Assembly: GCF_001551835.1 (NCBI RefSeq)
Contig: NZ_LODL01000021.1
Coordinates: 359,487 to 423,486 of the forward strand
Reading direction: 5' to 3'
Length of the DNA: 64,000 bases
Origin: Dechloromonas denitrificans
Lineage (GTDB): Bacteria; Pseudomonadota; Gammaproteobacteria; Burkholderiales; Rhodocyclaceae
Part shown: one piece after another, positions 48,485-57,291 of the stretch
Numbering within the stretch: the stretch's first letter is position 1
Layout: the number at the start of each line of letters is the position of its first letter
The notes under the pieces: generated by a model
Seen by the model: the letters and a program-made list of their open reading frames with translations, nothing else
Told to the model about the DNA's origin: nothing
Databases searched by the model: none
Position numbers and translations under genes: made by a program

Positions 48485-49318
48485 ATGAAAGCGATGCGTC
48501 CGTACTGGCTGGCAATCGCCCTCTGGTTAGGCTTGGCAAGTCACCTGCACGCCCAGCCCGAAGCCCTGCGCATCGGCATCATTCCGTATCTGACGCCGAA
48601 CGTACTGATCTCGCTGTTTCAGCCCCTGCGTCTGCAACTTGAAAAAGACCTGGGCCGCCCGGTCGAACTCTACACCGCGCCCGATGTTCGAACTTTTGCC
48701 CGGCGCACCCTGAAGCCCGACTTCGACATCGTCATCACCGCCGCCCACCAGGCGCGACTGGCTCAGATCGAAGGCGGCTACCTGCCGATTGCCCGCTTCA
48801 CCGGACCACTGCATGCGGCAGTCGTCGTCAACAAGAACTCGAGCGCCCAGAACCTGGCCGACCTCAAAGGCCGGCGGGTCGCCGTCACCGACCGCTCCAT
48901 CCTGGTCAATATCGCCATGAGTCGGCTGTTTGCCGAGCAGGGCATCAACGAGAAAGACCTCCACTACCTGCCGGTCAACTCGCAAAATACCGGCATTTTG
49001 ACCGTCGCCCGCGGCGATGCCGATGCGGCGATCATCGCCCACTTTACGCTCGACCAGAGCCCGGCCGAACAGCGCGACGCGGTGCGCAGCATCTTTCGCT
49101 CCGCGGTTTTACCCAATGTCACCCTACTCGCCAGCCCGGTGCTCGATGCCAGCCGGCGCGAGCAGATCAGGAAATCACTGCTCCAGTTCCCCAAAACCGT
49201 CGACGGCGCCAAATTCCTCGAGACCAGTCGTTTCCAGGGCATCGAAGCTGCGGATGAGGCTTTCATGAAGGGCCTCGACCTCTACCTTAAAGAAACCCGC
49301 AGGCAACTCGACCTATGA
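48485..49318 (+). CDS. PhnD-like periplasmic substrate-binding protein
   Basis: Exported binding protein of 277 residues from the phosphate/phosphonate (PhnD) family. A signal peptide ends near residue 23 (HLHAQPEA). LRIGIIPYLTPNVLISLFQPLRLQLEKDLGRPVELYTA is a typical lobe-1 start, and VVVNKNSSAQNLADLKGRRVAVTD is the lobe-crossover. No ABC permease or ATPase gene is adjacent. Instead its stop overlaps the start of a membrane GGDEF-EAL protein by four bases, so it is best seen as the ligand-sensing partner of that enzyme. The ligand cannot be read from the sequence. An RBS GGGGGAG precedes the ATG. Confidence 0.86.
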   Translation: MKAMRPYWLAIALWLGLASHLHAQPEALRIGIIPYLTPNVLISLFQPLRLQLEKDLGRPVELYTAPDVRTFARRTLKPDFDIVITAAHQARLAQIEGGYLPIARFTGPLHAAVVVNKNSSAQNLADLKGRRVAVTDRSILVNIAMSRLFAEQGINEKDLHYLPVNSQNTGILTVARGDADAAIIAHFTLDQSPAEQRDAVRSIFRSAVLPNVTLLASPVLDASRREQIRKSLLQFPKTVDGAKFLETSRFQGIEAADEAFMKGLDLYLKETRRQLDL

Positions 49319-52095
49319 AGCCGATCTCCGGCATGTCAATGCGCTGGAAACTGGTTCTGACCAGCGTTCTGGTTGAAGTCATCATGCTCGCGATGTTGGT
49401 CTGGAACGGACTGCGCCTGATGGATGACACCCTGCAACAACAGGTTGAACTGCGCCTGCAGGAAGTCTCGGTGCTGCTCAACGCCTCCATCGCCTCCGCC
49501 ATGGCCACCCAGGACTACGCCCCGATCGCCGACGTCTTCAGTCAAAGCCGGCGCCGGGACGGCATCCAGTACTTTGTCCTGAGCGACACCCGTGGCAAGC
49601 CCCTGCTCGCCGACGGCTGGGATATCAACACCCCGCCGCCGGCTGCCGAAACGCAAATCCCCCTATCCTCCAGGCAACCGCTAATCAGCACCCAGATTCC
49701 GATCACCCTGTCCGGCCAGGTCTATGGCCAACTGCACTTCGGCATTTCCACCCAGGCCATCCTCGAAGCACGGCAGCATCTGATCCGGCAGAGTCTGACC
49801 ATCGCCGCACTTGAAATCATCCTTTCGATACTGCTGCTCTCGGCCCTGGCCATCTGGCTGACCCGTCACCTGATGCAACTGCGCCGGGCCAGCGAAGCGG
49901 TCGGTCGGGGCAATTACAAGGTCATGCTGAACATTGAGTCCGGCGACGAGGTTGGCCAACTGGCCTCCACCTTCAACCAGATGACCCAGCAGATCGATCA
50001 ACAGCTCAAAGCCCTGCGCGACTCGGAACTCCGTTTCCGCAGCCTGTTGAACCTGTCGACCGACCTCTACTGGGAACAGGACAGCGTGTTTCGCTTTACC
50101 GAACGTCGCTCCGGTCGCCTGAGCAACGAATCGCAACACATCGCCAAATGGCTGCACGGCAAACGGCGCTGGGAGCTTGATACAACGCTCAGCCCGGAAG
50201 AATGGGCGGCCCATCGCGCCCAACTCGAAGCCCATCAGGTTTTCCGCAGCTTCGAATACGGGGTCAGGCTGCCCGATGGCAGCTTGCGCTTCCTGCAAAT
50301 TCATGGCGAACCCTTTTTCGGCAGCGACGGGCATTTTTCCGGCTATCGCGGCACGGCGGTAGACATCACGCAGCGCAAGAATGCCGAGGCCTCGCTGCAT
50401 CTGGCTGCCAGCGTCTTTGCCGAGGCCCACGAAGGGATCATCATCACCGACCAGAACTGGCAGATCATCGACCTCAATCCGATGGCCTGCGAGTTGACCG
50501 GTTACGGCCGCAGCGAAGCACTGGGCAACGATTTGCGTCGCCACTTTGTCGGCGAAGCCAACAACAACTTCAATCAGGATGCCGCCCGCGTCCTTGCCGA
50601 GCGAGGTCACTGGCGTGGCGAAGCCCTTGGCCAGCGCAAAGGCGGTGAGCCTTTCCCGCAACTGCTTACCGTCAGCGCCGTGCGCAACCCGGCGGGCGAT
50701 ATTGGTAACTATATTTTCATTTTTTCCGACATCACCGCCCTCAAGGAACAGCAGTCGAAACTGGAAGCACTGGCCCATTACGACTCGCTGACCAAACTAC
50801 CGAACCGCGTCCTGCTCGCCGACCGCATGTCGCAAGGAATTCATCAGGCCAAGCGCACCGGCGAGCTACTCGCCGTTGCCTATCTCGACCTCGATGGCTT
50901 CAAGCCGATCAACGACACCCTTGGTCACGATGCCGGCGATCAATTGTTGATGGAAGTCGCCGAACGACTGCGTTGCGCAGTGCGCGCCAGCGATACCGTG
51001 GCCCGGCTCGGCGGCGATGAATTCGCCCTGCTGCTGCGCGCCGAAGACTTTGGCGAATGCGAAGCCGCCCTGCTCCGCGTCCTCAGCACGCTGTCCAGCG
51101 AATACACCATCAAGAAGCAGAGCGTGTCGATTTCCGCCAGTATCGGTGTCACCCTTTTCCCCAACGACACGGCCGACCCCGACCTTTTGCTGCGCCATGC
51201 GGATCAGGCGATGTATGTCGCCAAACAGGCCGGCCGCAACCGTTATCATTTCTTCGATGCCGACCTAGACAGCAAGTTGCGCTCGAGGAACACCCGGATT
51301 TCACGCATCCAGAGCGCGCTCGAGGCCGGCGAGTTCGTGCTGCATTACCAACCCAAGGTCGACATGTCTTGCGGCCGGGTCACCGGCGCCGAAGCCCTGA
51401 TTCGCTGGCAACACCCGGAACAAGGACTGCTCCCGCCCGCCGAGTTCCTGCCCTTGGTCGAAGACACCGAATTCGCCATCCCGCTCGGCGAATGGGTAAT
51501 CAACACCGCATTAAGCCAGATGGCCCGCTGGCGCGCTCAAGGACTCAGCCTCCCGGTCAGCGTCAATATCGCCGCGCGCCAGCTGCAGGCTCCGGGATTC
51601 CCCTCCCGCCTGCGCCAACTGCTCAGCGAACACGCGGCAGTGCCTTCGGCCTGGCTGGAACTGGAAATCGTCGAAACCGCAGCCCTCGACGACATTCAGT
51701 ATGTCAGCAGCGTGATCAATGACTGCCTTGAAACCGGCGTCTCATTTGCCCTCGATGACTTTGGCACCGGCTATTCATCCCTCACCTATTTCAAACGTTT
51801 GCCGGCGCATACGCTAAAAATCGATCGTTCCTTCATTCGCGACATGCTCTCCGACCCGGAAGATCTCGCCATCGTCCAAGGCGTCATCGGGCTGGCCCGC
51901 ACCTTCCAGCGCGAAATCATTGCCGAAGGGGTTGAAACGGTGGCCCATGGCGCCCGCTTGCTGCAACTGGGCTGCCGCCTTGGGCAAGGCTACGGTATTG
52001 CCCGCCCGATGCCCGCCGCAGACCTGCCGGCCTGGGTCAATAACTTCAAGGCGGATCAATCATGGACCTTGGCGGCCACATGCGAACCGGCCTGA
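49315..52095 (+). CDS. Membrane PAS-PAS-GGDEF-EAL cyclic-di-GMP enzyme
   Basis: Dual-domain cyclic-di-GMP turnover protein of 926 residues. Transmembrane helices near 13-33 and 160-182 enclose a periplasmic domain of about 125 residues. A HAMP domain (about 184-236) and two PAS domains follow (about 240-355 and 360-480). The GGDEF domain (about 490-645) has an intact GGDEF and an RASD inhibitory site five residues before it. The EAL domain (about 665-905) has EALIRW and DDFGTGYSSL, with all key residues. Both activities are therefore possible. It is overlapped by the PhnD-like gene and the patatin gene on either side. Confidence 0.93.
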   Translation: MKPISGMSMRWKLVLTSVLVEVIMLAMLVWNGLRLMDDTLQQQVELRLQEVSVLLNASIASAMATQDYAPIADVFSQSRRRDGIQYFVLSDTRGKPLLADGWDINTPPPAAETQIPLSSRQPLISTQIPITLSGQVYGQLHFGISTQAILEARQHLIRQSLTIAALEIILSILLLSALAIWLTRHLMQLRRASEAVGRGNYKVMLNIESGDEVGQLASTFNQMTQQIDQQLKALRDSELRFRSLLNLSTDLYWEQDSVFRFTERRSGRLSNESQHIAKWLHGKRRWELDTTLSPEEWAAHRAQLEAHQVFRSFEYGVRLPDGSLRFLQIHGEPFFGSDGHFSGYRGTAVDITQRKNAEASLHLAASVFAEAHEGIIITDQNWQIIDLNPMACELTGYGRSEALGNDLRRHFVGEANNNFNQDAARVLAERGHWRGEALGQRKGGEPFPQLLTVSAVRNPAGDIGNYIFIFSDITALKEQQSKLEALAHYDSLTKLPNRVLLADRMSQGIHQAKRTGELLAVAYLDLDGFKPINDTLGHDAGDQLLMEVAERLRCAVRASDTVARLGGDEFALLLRAEDFGECEAALLRVLSTLSSEYTIKKQSVSISASIGVTLFPNDTADPDLLLRHADQAMYVAKQAGRNRYHFFDADLDSKLRSRNTRISRIQSALEAGEFVLHYQPKVDMSCGRVTGAEALIRWQHPEQGLLPPAEFLPLVEDTEFAIPLGEWVINTALSQMARWRAQGLSLPVSVNIAARQLQAPGFPSRLRQLLSEHAAVPSAWLELEIVETAALDDIQYVSSVINDCLETGVSFALDDFGTGYSSLTYFKRLPAHTLKIDRSFIRDMLSDPEDLAIVQGVIGLARTFQREIIAEGVETVAHGARLLQLGCRLGQGYGIARPMPAADLPAWVNNFKADQSWTLAATCEPA

Positions 52096-53204
52096 TCCTG
52101 ACCGGTGGCGGCGCCCGCGCCGCATATCAGGTCGGCTTCCTACTCGCCGTCGCCAAGCTTTCCCACAACCACCGGCGCAACCCCTTCCCCATCCTCTGTG
52201 GCACCTCGGCCGGCGCCATCAACGCGACGGGCATTGCCTGTCTGGCCGACAACTTTGGCAAGGCCGTCGCCATCCTGGCCGGGGTCTGGCGAAACATGCG
52301 GGCCAGCGACATCTACCGGGCCGACGCGGTCGGTATCGGCATTTCCGGCGCCCGCTGGATGTCCACCCTGGCCCTCGGCTGGCTGCTCCGCAACCCGCCC
52401 CGCTCGCTACTCGACAACGCCCCGCTGCGCGAACTGCTCAGCCGGAACCTGGATTTCAAAGGCATCGAGCGCGCCATCGCCAAAGGCGCCTTGCACGCCC
52501 TCAGCATCTCCGCCTCCGGCTACGAATCCGGTGAGAGCATCAGCTTCTTTCAGGCACACCCCTCGGCCGAACCCTGGCAGCGCGTCCACCGCCTCGGCAT
52601 TCGCGCCGAAATCGGCGTAGACCATCTGCTGGCTTCGAGCGCCATTCCTTTCATATTTCCGGCCACCCGTATCCACCGGGAATTCTTTGGCGACGGCTCA
52701 ATGCGCCAACTGGCCCCGATTTCGCCGGCCATTCACCTCGGTGCCGAGCGCATTCTGATCGTTGGCGCCAGCCAGGCCAACGAACATCAGGAGCGACGCC
52801 GCGTCGAAACGCATCCCTCGCTCGCCCAGATCGCCGGCCACGCCCTTTCCAGCATCTTTCTTGACGGCCTGGCGGTCGATATCGAGCGCCTGCAACGCAT
52901 CAACCAGACACTATCGGCCATCCCCCCGGAAATGCGAACTGCCGCCGGCATTCCCTTGCGCCCGATCAAGACATTGATCATTTCGCCTTCCGAACGACTG
53001 GATAAAATCGCCGCCGAACACGCGACCGCGTTGCCGAGACCGGTAAAGCTGCTACTGACAGGATTGGGGGCAATGAATCGCCGGGGCGGCGCGTTAACGA
53101 GCTATTTGCTCTTCGAGAAACCGTTTACCCGGGCACTGATCGACCTGGGTTACGCCGACACCATGGCGCGCGCCGAAGAAGTCGGCTGTTTTCTCGATCT
53201 TTAG
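52062..53204 (+). CDS. Patatin-like phospholipase family protein
   Basis: Patatin-family acyl hydrolase of 380 residues. The oxyanion motif LILTGGGARAAYQVG near residue 12 is followed by the nucleophile Ser in GTSAG near residue 50 and the catalytic Asp in DGS near residue 210, so the Ser-Asp dyad is intact. A transmembrane or membrane-associating stretch is not obvious. The start is either ATG 52062 or ATG 52080; both overlap the 3' end of the GGDEF-EAL gene (by 34 or 16 bases), indicating coupling. The acyl substrate is unknown. No secretion signal is seen. Confidence 0.88.
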   Translation: MDLGGHMRTGLILTGGGARAAYQVGFLLAVAKLSHNHRRNPFPILCGTSAGAINATGIACLADNFGKAVAILAGVWRNMRASDIYRADAVGIGISGARWMSTLALGWLLRNPPRSLLDNAPLRELLSRNLDFKGIERAIAKGALHALSISASGYESGESISFFQAHPSAEPWQRVHRLGIRAEIGVDHLLASSAIPFIFPATRIHREFFGDGSMRQLAPISPAIHLGAERILIVGASQANEHQERRRVETHPSLAQIAGHALSSIFLDGLAVDIERLQRINQTLSAIPPEMRTAAGIPLRPIKTLIISPSERLDKIAAEHATALPRPVKLLLTGLGAMNRRGGALTSYLLFEKPFTRALIDLGYADTMARAEEVGCFLDL

Positions 53205-53210
53205 AAGTTC

Positions 53211-53298
53211 TGGCGGGTCCGGTGAGATTCGAACTCACGATGGGTTTCCCCACGCCGGTTTTCAAGACCGGTGCATTCAACCGCTCTGCCACAGACCC
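53211..53298 (-). tRNA. tRNA-Ser (anticodon UGA)
   Basis: 88-base cloverleaf on the minus strand. Acceptor arm GGGTCTG pairs with CGGACCC (one G-T pair), followed by discriminator G and encoded CCA. The anticodon stem CCGGT/ACCGG holds the loop CTTGAAA with anticodon TGA, reading UCA and related serine codons. The long variable arm CGTGGGGAAACCCATC and the T-arm GTGAG-TTCGAAT-CTCAC are typical of serine tRNA. Confidence 0.97.
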
Positions 53299-53312
53299 GC
53301 TGTACTAGCTTC

Positions 53313-53339
53313 AACATATTTCACGGCCGGCGCAATCAA
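53313..53339 (-). promoter_or_regulatory. Possible tRNA-Ser promoter
   Basis: On the minus strand TTGATT (53339-53334) and TATGTT (53318-53313) are 15 bases apart, 14 bases before the mature tRNA 5' end. Spacing is short, so this is tentative. Confidence 0.3.
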
Positions 53340-53418
53340 ACACGCTGCCCGGCCCCGAGAGGCGCGCATGATAGCACAGGAGACCGCGTCGAGCATTCGA
53401 GGCGCCACACGCCCTGCA

Positions 53419-53447
53419 TTGAAACTTTAGCCCGCCTCCGTTAGTCT
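53419..53447 (+). promoter_or_regulatory. Possible promoter of the BI-1 family gene
   Basis: TTGAAA (53419-53424) and TAGTCT (53442-53447) are 17 bases apart, about 37 bases before the ATG. The -10 is a weak match. The rest of the tRNA-to-gene gap holds nothing else I can identify. Confidence 0.3.
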
Positions 53448-53483
53448 TAGATACTGTTGAAACACCATAGGGAAAGACTCCGC

Positions 53484-54176
53484 ATGAACAACAACTTCGA
53501 AATTTCCAGCCAGGGCTCTTCCGGGTTCGCACTGCAGCAGAACCGCATTTTGCGTAACACCTACATGCTGCTCGCACTATCGATGGTGCCGACAATCATT
53601 GGCGCCCTCATTGGCATCCAGATTCAGTTCAGCTTCATGGCGGGCAGCCCGTTCATTGCCTTCCTGCTCTTCTTGGGTATTGCCTTCGGCTTCATGTGGG
53701 GAATCGAGAAGAACAAGAACAATGGCTTGGGCGTCGCCTTGCTGCTCGGCTTTACTTTCTTCATGGGCCTGATGCTGTCGCGCATTCTTCAGGTTGCCCT
53801 CGGTTTCTCCAACGGCGGCTCAATGATCGCCCTTGCCGCAGGTGGCACCGGCGCCATTTTCCTCACGCTGTCGACCGTAGCCACCGTCAGCAAGCGCGAC
53901 TTCAGCGGCTTGGGCAAATTCCTGTTTGTCGGCATGATCATTGTGCTGCTGGCAGCCGTTGCCAATATCTTCTTCCAGATTCCCGCGCTGTCGCTGACCA
54001 TCGCAGCGGCCGTCGTGATGATTTTTTCGGCTTACATCCTGTATGACATCAGCCGTATCGTGCAAGGTGGCGAAACGAACTACGTCAGTGCGACCCTTGC
54101 GGTCTACCTCGATATTTACAACGTTTTCGTCAGCCTGCTGCAACTGATCATGGCCTTCACGGGCGAACGCGACTAA
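53484..54176 (+). CDS. Bax inhibitor-1/YccA family membrane protein
   Basis: Integral inner-membrane protein of 230 residues with about seven helices. The opening LQQNRILRNTYMLLALSMVPTIIGA and the C-terminal IFSAYILYDISRIVQGGETNYVSATLAVYLDIYNVFVSLLQL, with its acidic residues in the last helices, are hallmarks of the BI-1/YccA family. E. coli YccA modulates FtsH proteolysis; a comparable role here is inference. It is convergent with rlmD, and a strong bidirectional terminator lies between. Confidence 0.92.
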   Translation: MNNNFEISSQGSSGFALQQNRILRNTYMLLALSMVPTIIGALIGIQIQFSFMAGSPFIAFLLFLGIAFGFMWGIEKNKNNGLGVALLLGFTFFMGLMLSRILQVALGFSNGGSMIALAAGGTGAIFLTLSTVATVSKRDFSGLGKFLFVGMIIVLLAAVANIFFQIPALSLTIAAAVVMIFSAYILYDISRIVQGGETNYVSATLAVYLDIYNVFVSLLQLIMAFTGERD

Positions 54177-54194
54177 GCCTGACCGACAACAACA

Positions 54195-54220
54195 AGAAGG
54201 GCGGCCCGAGCCGCCCTTCT
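54195..54220. terminator. Bidirectional terminator between the BI-1 gene and rlmD
   Basis: AGAAGGGCGGC (54195-54205) pairs perfectly with GCCGCCCTTCT (54210-54220) around CCGA. It lies 18 bases from each of two convergent stops, with TTTCGTTT following on the plus strand. Confidence 0.8.
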
Positions 54221-54238
54221 TTCGTTTACGCAGCCTGT

Positions 54239-55543
54239 TTATACGCGCTCGAAAACGGCAATCGATTCGACATGCGAGGTGTGCGGGAACATATTGACCG
54301 CGCCGGCCGCAACGAACCGATAGCCTTTGCTCGTCACCAAAACTGCGGCATCGCGGGCCAGGGTCGCCGGATTGCACGAGACATAGACGATACGACGCGG
54401 GCCATCCGGCCCGATGGCTCTGACCAGTTCGAGCGCTCCTTCGCGCGGCGGGTCAATCAGCATCTTGTCAAAATGCCCGAGTGCCGCCAGCGATGCCTCA
54501 CTGCACTCGAAAAGGTTGGCCAACCCAAACTCGACGAACTCCGCCAGGCCATTGGATAGCGCACTCTCCCGTCCCCGCTTGACCAAGGTCTCGCTCCCTT
54601 CGATGCCGACGACACTGGCTCCGGAACGAGCAATCGGCAGGGTAAAGTTCCCCAGCCCGCAGAACATGTCGGCAATTCGCTCAACTGGCCGGGGATCAAG
54701 GAGGCGCAGTGCTCGCCTCATGAGAACCCGGTTCACCGCATGATTGACCTGGGTAAAGTCGGTTGGACGAAAGTCCAGTTCCAGATCGAACTCTGGCAAG
54801 GTGTAGGACAGGCGCGGCCCGGGTAGCGGGTAGAAGCGATAGGCGGTATCCGGCCCCTTGGGTTGCAGATAAAACACCACATTGTGACGATCGGCAAAAT
54901 CCCGCAGCAACTGCTCATCCTTGGCCTTGAGCGGCTCGAGAATGCGCAGCAGCAGCGCGGTACACCGTTCGCCGACGGCAAAATCCAGTTGCGGCACGCG
55001 CTCGGCAATCGACAGCGAAGCGATCAGGTCACGCAGCGGCATCAGCAAGGCCGAAACATGGGGCGGCAGAATTGCACAAGACTGAATGTCGGCAATGTAA
55101 CTGCTCCGCCATTCGTGGAAACCGATCAGCACGCCGCCCTTTTGGGCCAGTTTGCGCACGGCGAGTCGAGCCCGGTGCCGATAACCCCAGGGCTCGCCGT
55201 GAATCGGTGGCAGGATGCTGTCCGGCCGGACGCGACCGATATGCCACAGGCTATCCTCGAGAACGCGCTGCTTGGCCGCCACCTGGGCAGACGGCTCCAT
55301 ATGCTGCATGGCGCAACCGCCGCAGACCCCAAAATGCGGGCAACGTGGCTCGACGCGAGCCGTGGACGGCCGCAGGACGCTGACCAGATGCGCCAACTCG
55401 TAGCTTGGTTTTCTCCGGAAACTGGCGTACTCGACAGTTTCACCTGGCAGGGCACTGTCGACAAAAACAGTTTTACCTTCCAGGCGGGTAATGCCCCTCG
55501 CCTCATGATCCAGCGATTCGATAATCCCGATCGGCACGGTCAA
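54239..55543 (-). CDS. rlmD: 23S rRNA (uracil-1939-C5)-methyltransferase
   Basis: SAM-dependent RNA m5U methyltransferase of 434 residues that modifies U1939 of 23S rRNA. An N-terminal TRAM-like domain (about 1-58) precedes the Fe-S cysteines [11 protein letters not shown] near residue 70 and a fourth Cys in DIQSCAIL. The SAM domain has [12 protein letters not shown] and DPPREGA, and the catalytic Cys lies in [13 protein letters not shown] near residue 390. The RumA family is therefore clear. It diverges from the DUF7931-like gene with 44 bases between. Confidence 0.92.
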   Translation of the reverse strand: MTVPIGIIESLDHEARGITRLEGKTVFVDSALPGETVEYASFRRKPSYELAHLVSVLRPSTARVEPRCPHFGVCGGCAMQHMEPSAQVAAKQRVLEDSLWHIGRVRPDSILPPIHGEPWGYRHRARLAVRKLAQKGGVLIGFHEWRSSYIADIQSCAILPPHVSALLMPLRDLIASLSIAERVPQLDFAVGERCTALLLRILEPLKAKDEQLLRDFADRHNVVFYLQPKGPDTAYRFYPLPGPRLSYTLPEFDLELDFRPTDFTQVNHAVNRVLMRRALRLLDPRPVERIADMFCGLGNFTLPIARSGASVVGIEGSETLVKRGRESALSNGLAEFVEFGLANLFECSEASLAALGHFDKMLIDPPREGALELVRAIGPDGPRRIVYVSCNPATLARDAAVLVTSKGYRFVAAGAVNMFPHTSHVESIAVFERV

Positions 55544-55587
55544 CTCCGAAAAAGCGCGAATTCTATCAATCGGTTAGACTATGCGCC

Positions 55588-56067
55588 ATGGCCCGAGAAC
55601 TGATCACTTCCTGGAACGATTATCAGGCAGCAATTGACCGCCTGCTGGCGATGGCTAGTCAAAAGATCTGCATTTACGACGAAGACCTCAGTCAATTACG
55701 ACTGGACTCCGCCAGCCGCCTGCCGCATTTGCAGCGGCTGCTAAAAACAGCCGTGAGCGAACAATCCCTGATGGTCGCGGTCCGCAACGCCGAACCCTTA
55801 CGCCAGAAAAACCCACTGTTGATGGCGCTGCTCAGTAGCCACAATCACCGCTTTGCAATGCAACAAACGCCACCTCAGCTTGCCCACTTGCGTGACGCGA
55901 TGATCCTCGTCGATGACAAGCACGCCCTGATCCGCTTCGAGCGCGACCAACCTCGCAGCAAGCTGCTGATTGACGAAAGCATAGAACTAAACCCCTACCG
56001 CGCCCGCTTTCAGGAAATATGGGACGAAGGTGGAGAAGCAATCAGCAATACGGTACTGGGACTTTAA
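55588..56067 (+). CDS. Conserved hypothetical protein (DUF7931-like)
   Basis: Cytoplasmic-looking protein of 159 residues with no signal or membrane segment. QKICIYDEDLSQLRLDSASRLPHLQRLL, the central SHNHRFAMQQTPPQLAHLRDAMILVDDKHALIRFERDQPR and a C-terminal RARFQEIWDEG resemble the beta-rich DUF7931 proteins seen near rlmD in Betaproteobacteria. There is a distant likeness to the phospholipase-D-like nuclease fold in the ending, but no HKD motif is present. Function is unknown. Confidence 0.65.
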   Translation: MARELITSWNDYQAAIDRLLAMASQKICIYDEDLSQLRLDSASRLPHLQRLLKTAVSEQSLMVAVRNAEPLRQKNPLLMALLSSHNHRFAMQQTPPQLAHLRDAMILVDDKHALIRFERDQPRSKLLIDESIELNPYRARFQEIWDEGGEAISNTVLGL

Positions 56068-56136
56068 GCACGGCAGAAATAAGCGTGTGCCATACTGCGG
56101 TGCACCAAGCACGACCCCAAGCAATTAAAAAATTGA

Positions 56137-56142
56137 TATAAT
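56137..56142 (+). promoter_or_regulatory. Consensus -10 element upstream of the Ala-rich lipoprotein gene
   Basis: TATAAT, a perfect -10 hexamer, lies about 70 bases before the ATG in an A/T-rich patch. No good -35 at normal spacing was found. The palindromic CAATT-AAAA-AATTG just upstream (56122-56135) could be a regulatory site. Confidence 0.5.
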
Positions 56143-56212
56143 TGCAGGCTGATTGGGTCGCTCCTGATCTCAAAATTTAGCTTTTACTGCCTCTTATCGA
56201 TAAGGAAATTTC

Positions 56213-56464
56213 ATGACTAAGTCCATTCTCGTTGCTGCTCTGCTCGCCGTTGCCCTGACCGCTTGCGGCAAGAAGGAAGAACCGGCTGCTGCCGCTCCGG
56301 CTCCGGCCCCGGTTGCCGCTCCGGCTGCTGAAGCCAAGCCGGCTGAAGCCGCTGCTCCGGCTGCAGCCCCGGCCGCCGAAGCCGCCAAGCCGGCTGAAGC
56401 CGCTGCTCCGGCTGCCGCTCCGGCCGCTGAAGCCGCCAAGCCGGCCGAAGAAGCCAAGAAGTAA
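56213..56464 (+). CDS. Small Ala/Pro/Glu-rich lipoprotein
   Basis: Lipoprotein of 83 residues. The signal MTKSILVAALLAVALTAC has a lipobox LTAC with Cys at residue 18, and Gly-Lys-Lys follows. The mature part is almost entirely Ala, Pro, Glu and Lys, with two exact 17-residue copies of AEAAAPAAAPAAEAAKP (residues 44-60 and 61-77). It resembles Ala/Pro-rich small lipoproteins of unknown function that may span the periplasm. AAGGA precedes the ATG at a good spacing, a TATAAT lies upstream and a strong terminator follows, so it is probably a highly expressed single-gene unit. Confidence 0.82.
   Translation: MTKSILVAALLAVALTACGKKEEPAAAAPAPAPVAAPAAEAKPAEAAAPAAAPAAEAAKPAEAAAPAAAPAAEAAKPAEEAKK
56342..56443 (+). 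repeat. Two tandem 51-base copies inside the lipoprotein gene
   Basis: The copies are 56342-56392 and 56393-56443. They encode identical 17-residue peptides, with only synonymous changes. The likely cause is slippage or unequal crossing-over. Confidence 0.85.
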
Positions 56465-56481
56465 TCTTTCTTGCTTCAATG

Positions 56482-56507
56482 AAAACGGGGCCTTGGCCCC
56501 GTTTTTT
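56482..56507. terminator. Strong terminator after the lipoprotein gene
   Basis: AAAACGGGGCC pairs with GGCCCCGTTTT, with a T-run to 56507, 17 bases after the stop. The A-run on the left arm lets it also act on the convergent MBL gene. Confidence 0.88.
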
Positions 56508-56523
56508 ATTGCCTTTTTTCCAG

Positions 56524-57291
56524 TCAGTTCAAGCAACGCCAGCCGAAACCCGTATCCGACCTAGCCACGCCGATCCATGCCTCGGCACAGCCAAGGACGC
56601 CGGCAATTGCCGCCGTGACCAGTTCCGGTAAATTGTTTCGTTCGCTGAGATGCGCCGCCACCAGATGCTGCAGGCGCGAACAATCGATACTGCCCAGTAG
56701 TTCTGCCGCCACAGAATTTTCCAGATGCCCGTAACGGCTCGCGATCCGACGCTTGAGCGAAGCTGGATAGATCGACTGGGCAAGCATCCGGGCATCATGA
56801 TTGCACTCAAGCACCAGACCGTCACAGGCCGAAAGCATTTCGCGGATATGCGGCGTCACCTCGCCGGCATCCGTCAGCACGCCCAAGCGGCGAATGGCGC
56901 CGGAAAAGACATACTGTACGGGCTCATGGGCATCGTGCGGAACAGGAAACGGCTGAACCTCAAGCTCGCCGATGGACAGCGCGTGATGGCTGTCGATGAT
57001 GCGCAGGTCCAAGCCGACATGACTTTCACCCGTCGCCACCCAAGTGCCATGGGTCAGCCAGACTGGCACGGCATATTTGCGGGCAAAACGAAAAACGCCG
57101 CCAACATGGTCACCATGTTCGTGCGTCACCAGAATACCGGTAATGCACCCAGGTGAGCGCTCCAGCCGCTGCAGGCGGGTTGCGGTCTCGCGCAACCCGA
57201 AACCGCAATCGAGCATCAAACAGGTGGAACCTCGCTCGACTAGCAGTGCATTACCTGCACTACCGCTACCGAGCGAGGCAAAGCGGATCAC
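56524..57291 (-). CDS. MBL-fold metallohydrolase (WalJ/YycJ-like)
   Basis: Metallo-beta-lactamase-fold hydrolase of 255 residues. The metal site HEHGDHVGG is near residue 59, and conserved His/Asp residues follow (PHDAHEP, LECNHD, HLSERNN). The start RFASLGSGSAGNALLVERGSTCLMLDCGFGL is characteristic of the YycJ/WalJ family, linked in Firmicutes to DNA or cell-wall processes and probably to nuclease activity. It overlaps bamC by four bases, forming a dapA-bamC-MBL unit. Confidence 0.88.
   Translation of the reverse strand: MIRFASLGSGSAGNALLVERGSTCLMLDCGFGLRETATRLQRLERSPGCITGILVTHEHGDHVGGVFRFARKYAVPVWLTHGTWVATGESHVGLDLRIIDSHHALSIGELEVQPFPVPHDAHEPVQYVFSGAIRRLGVLTDAGEVTPHIREMLSACDGLVLECNHDARMLAQSIYPASLKRRIASRYGHLENSVAAELLGSIDCSRLQHLVAAHLSERNNLPELVTAAIAGVLGCAEAWIGVARSDTGFGWRCLN

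Noticed and set aside
53205..53483. Integration site next to tRNA-Ser
   Set aside because: tRNA-Ser genes are common phage targets, but no integrase, repeated tRNA end or foreign gene is near.
56342..56443. 51-base tandem copies considered as a mobile or CRISPR element
   Set aside because: They are in-frame coding repeats within a lipoprotein gene.
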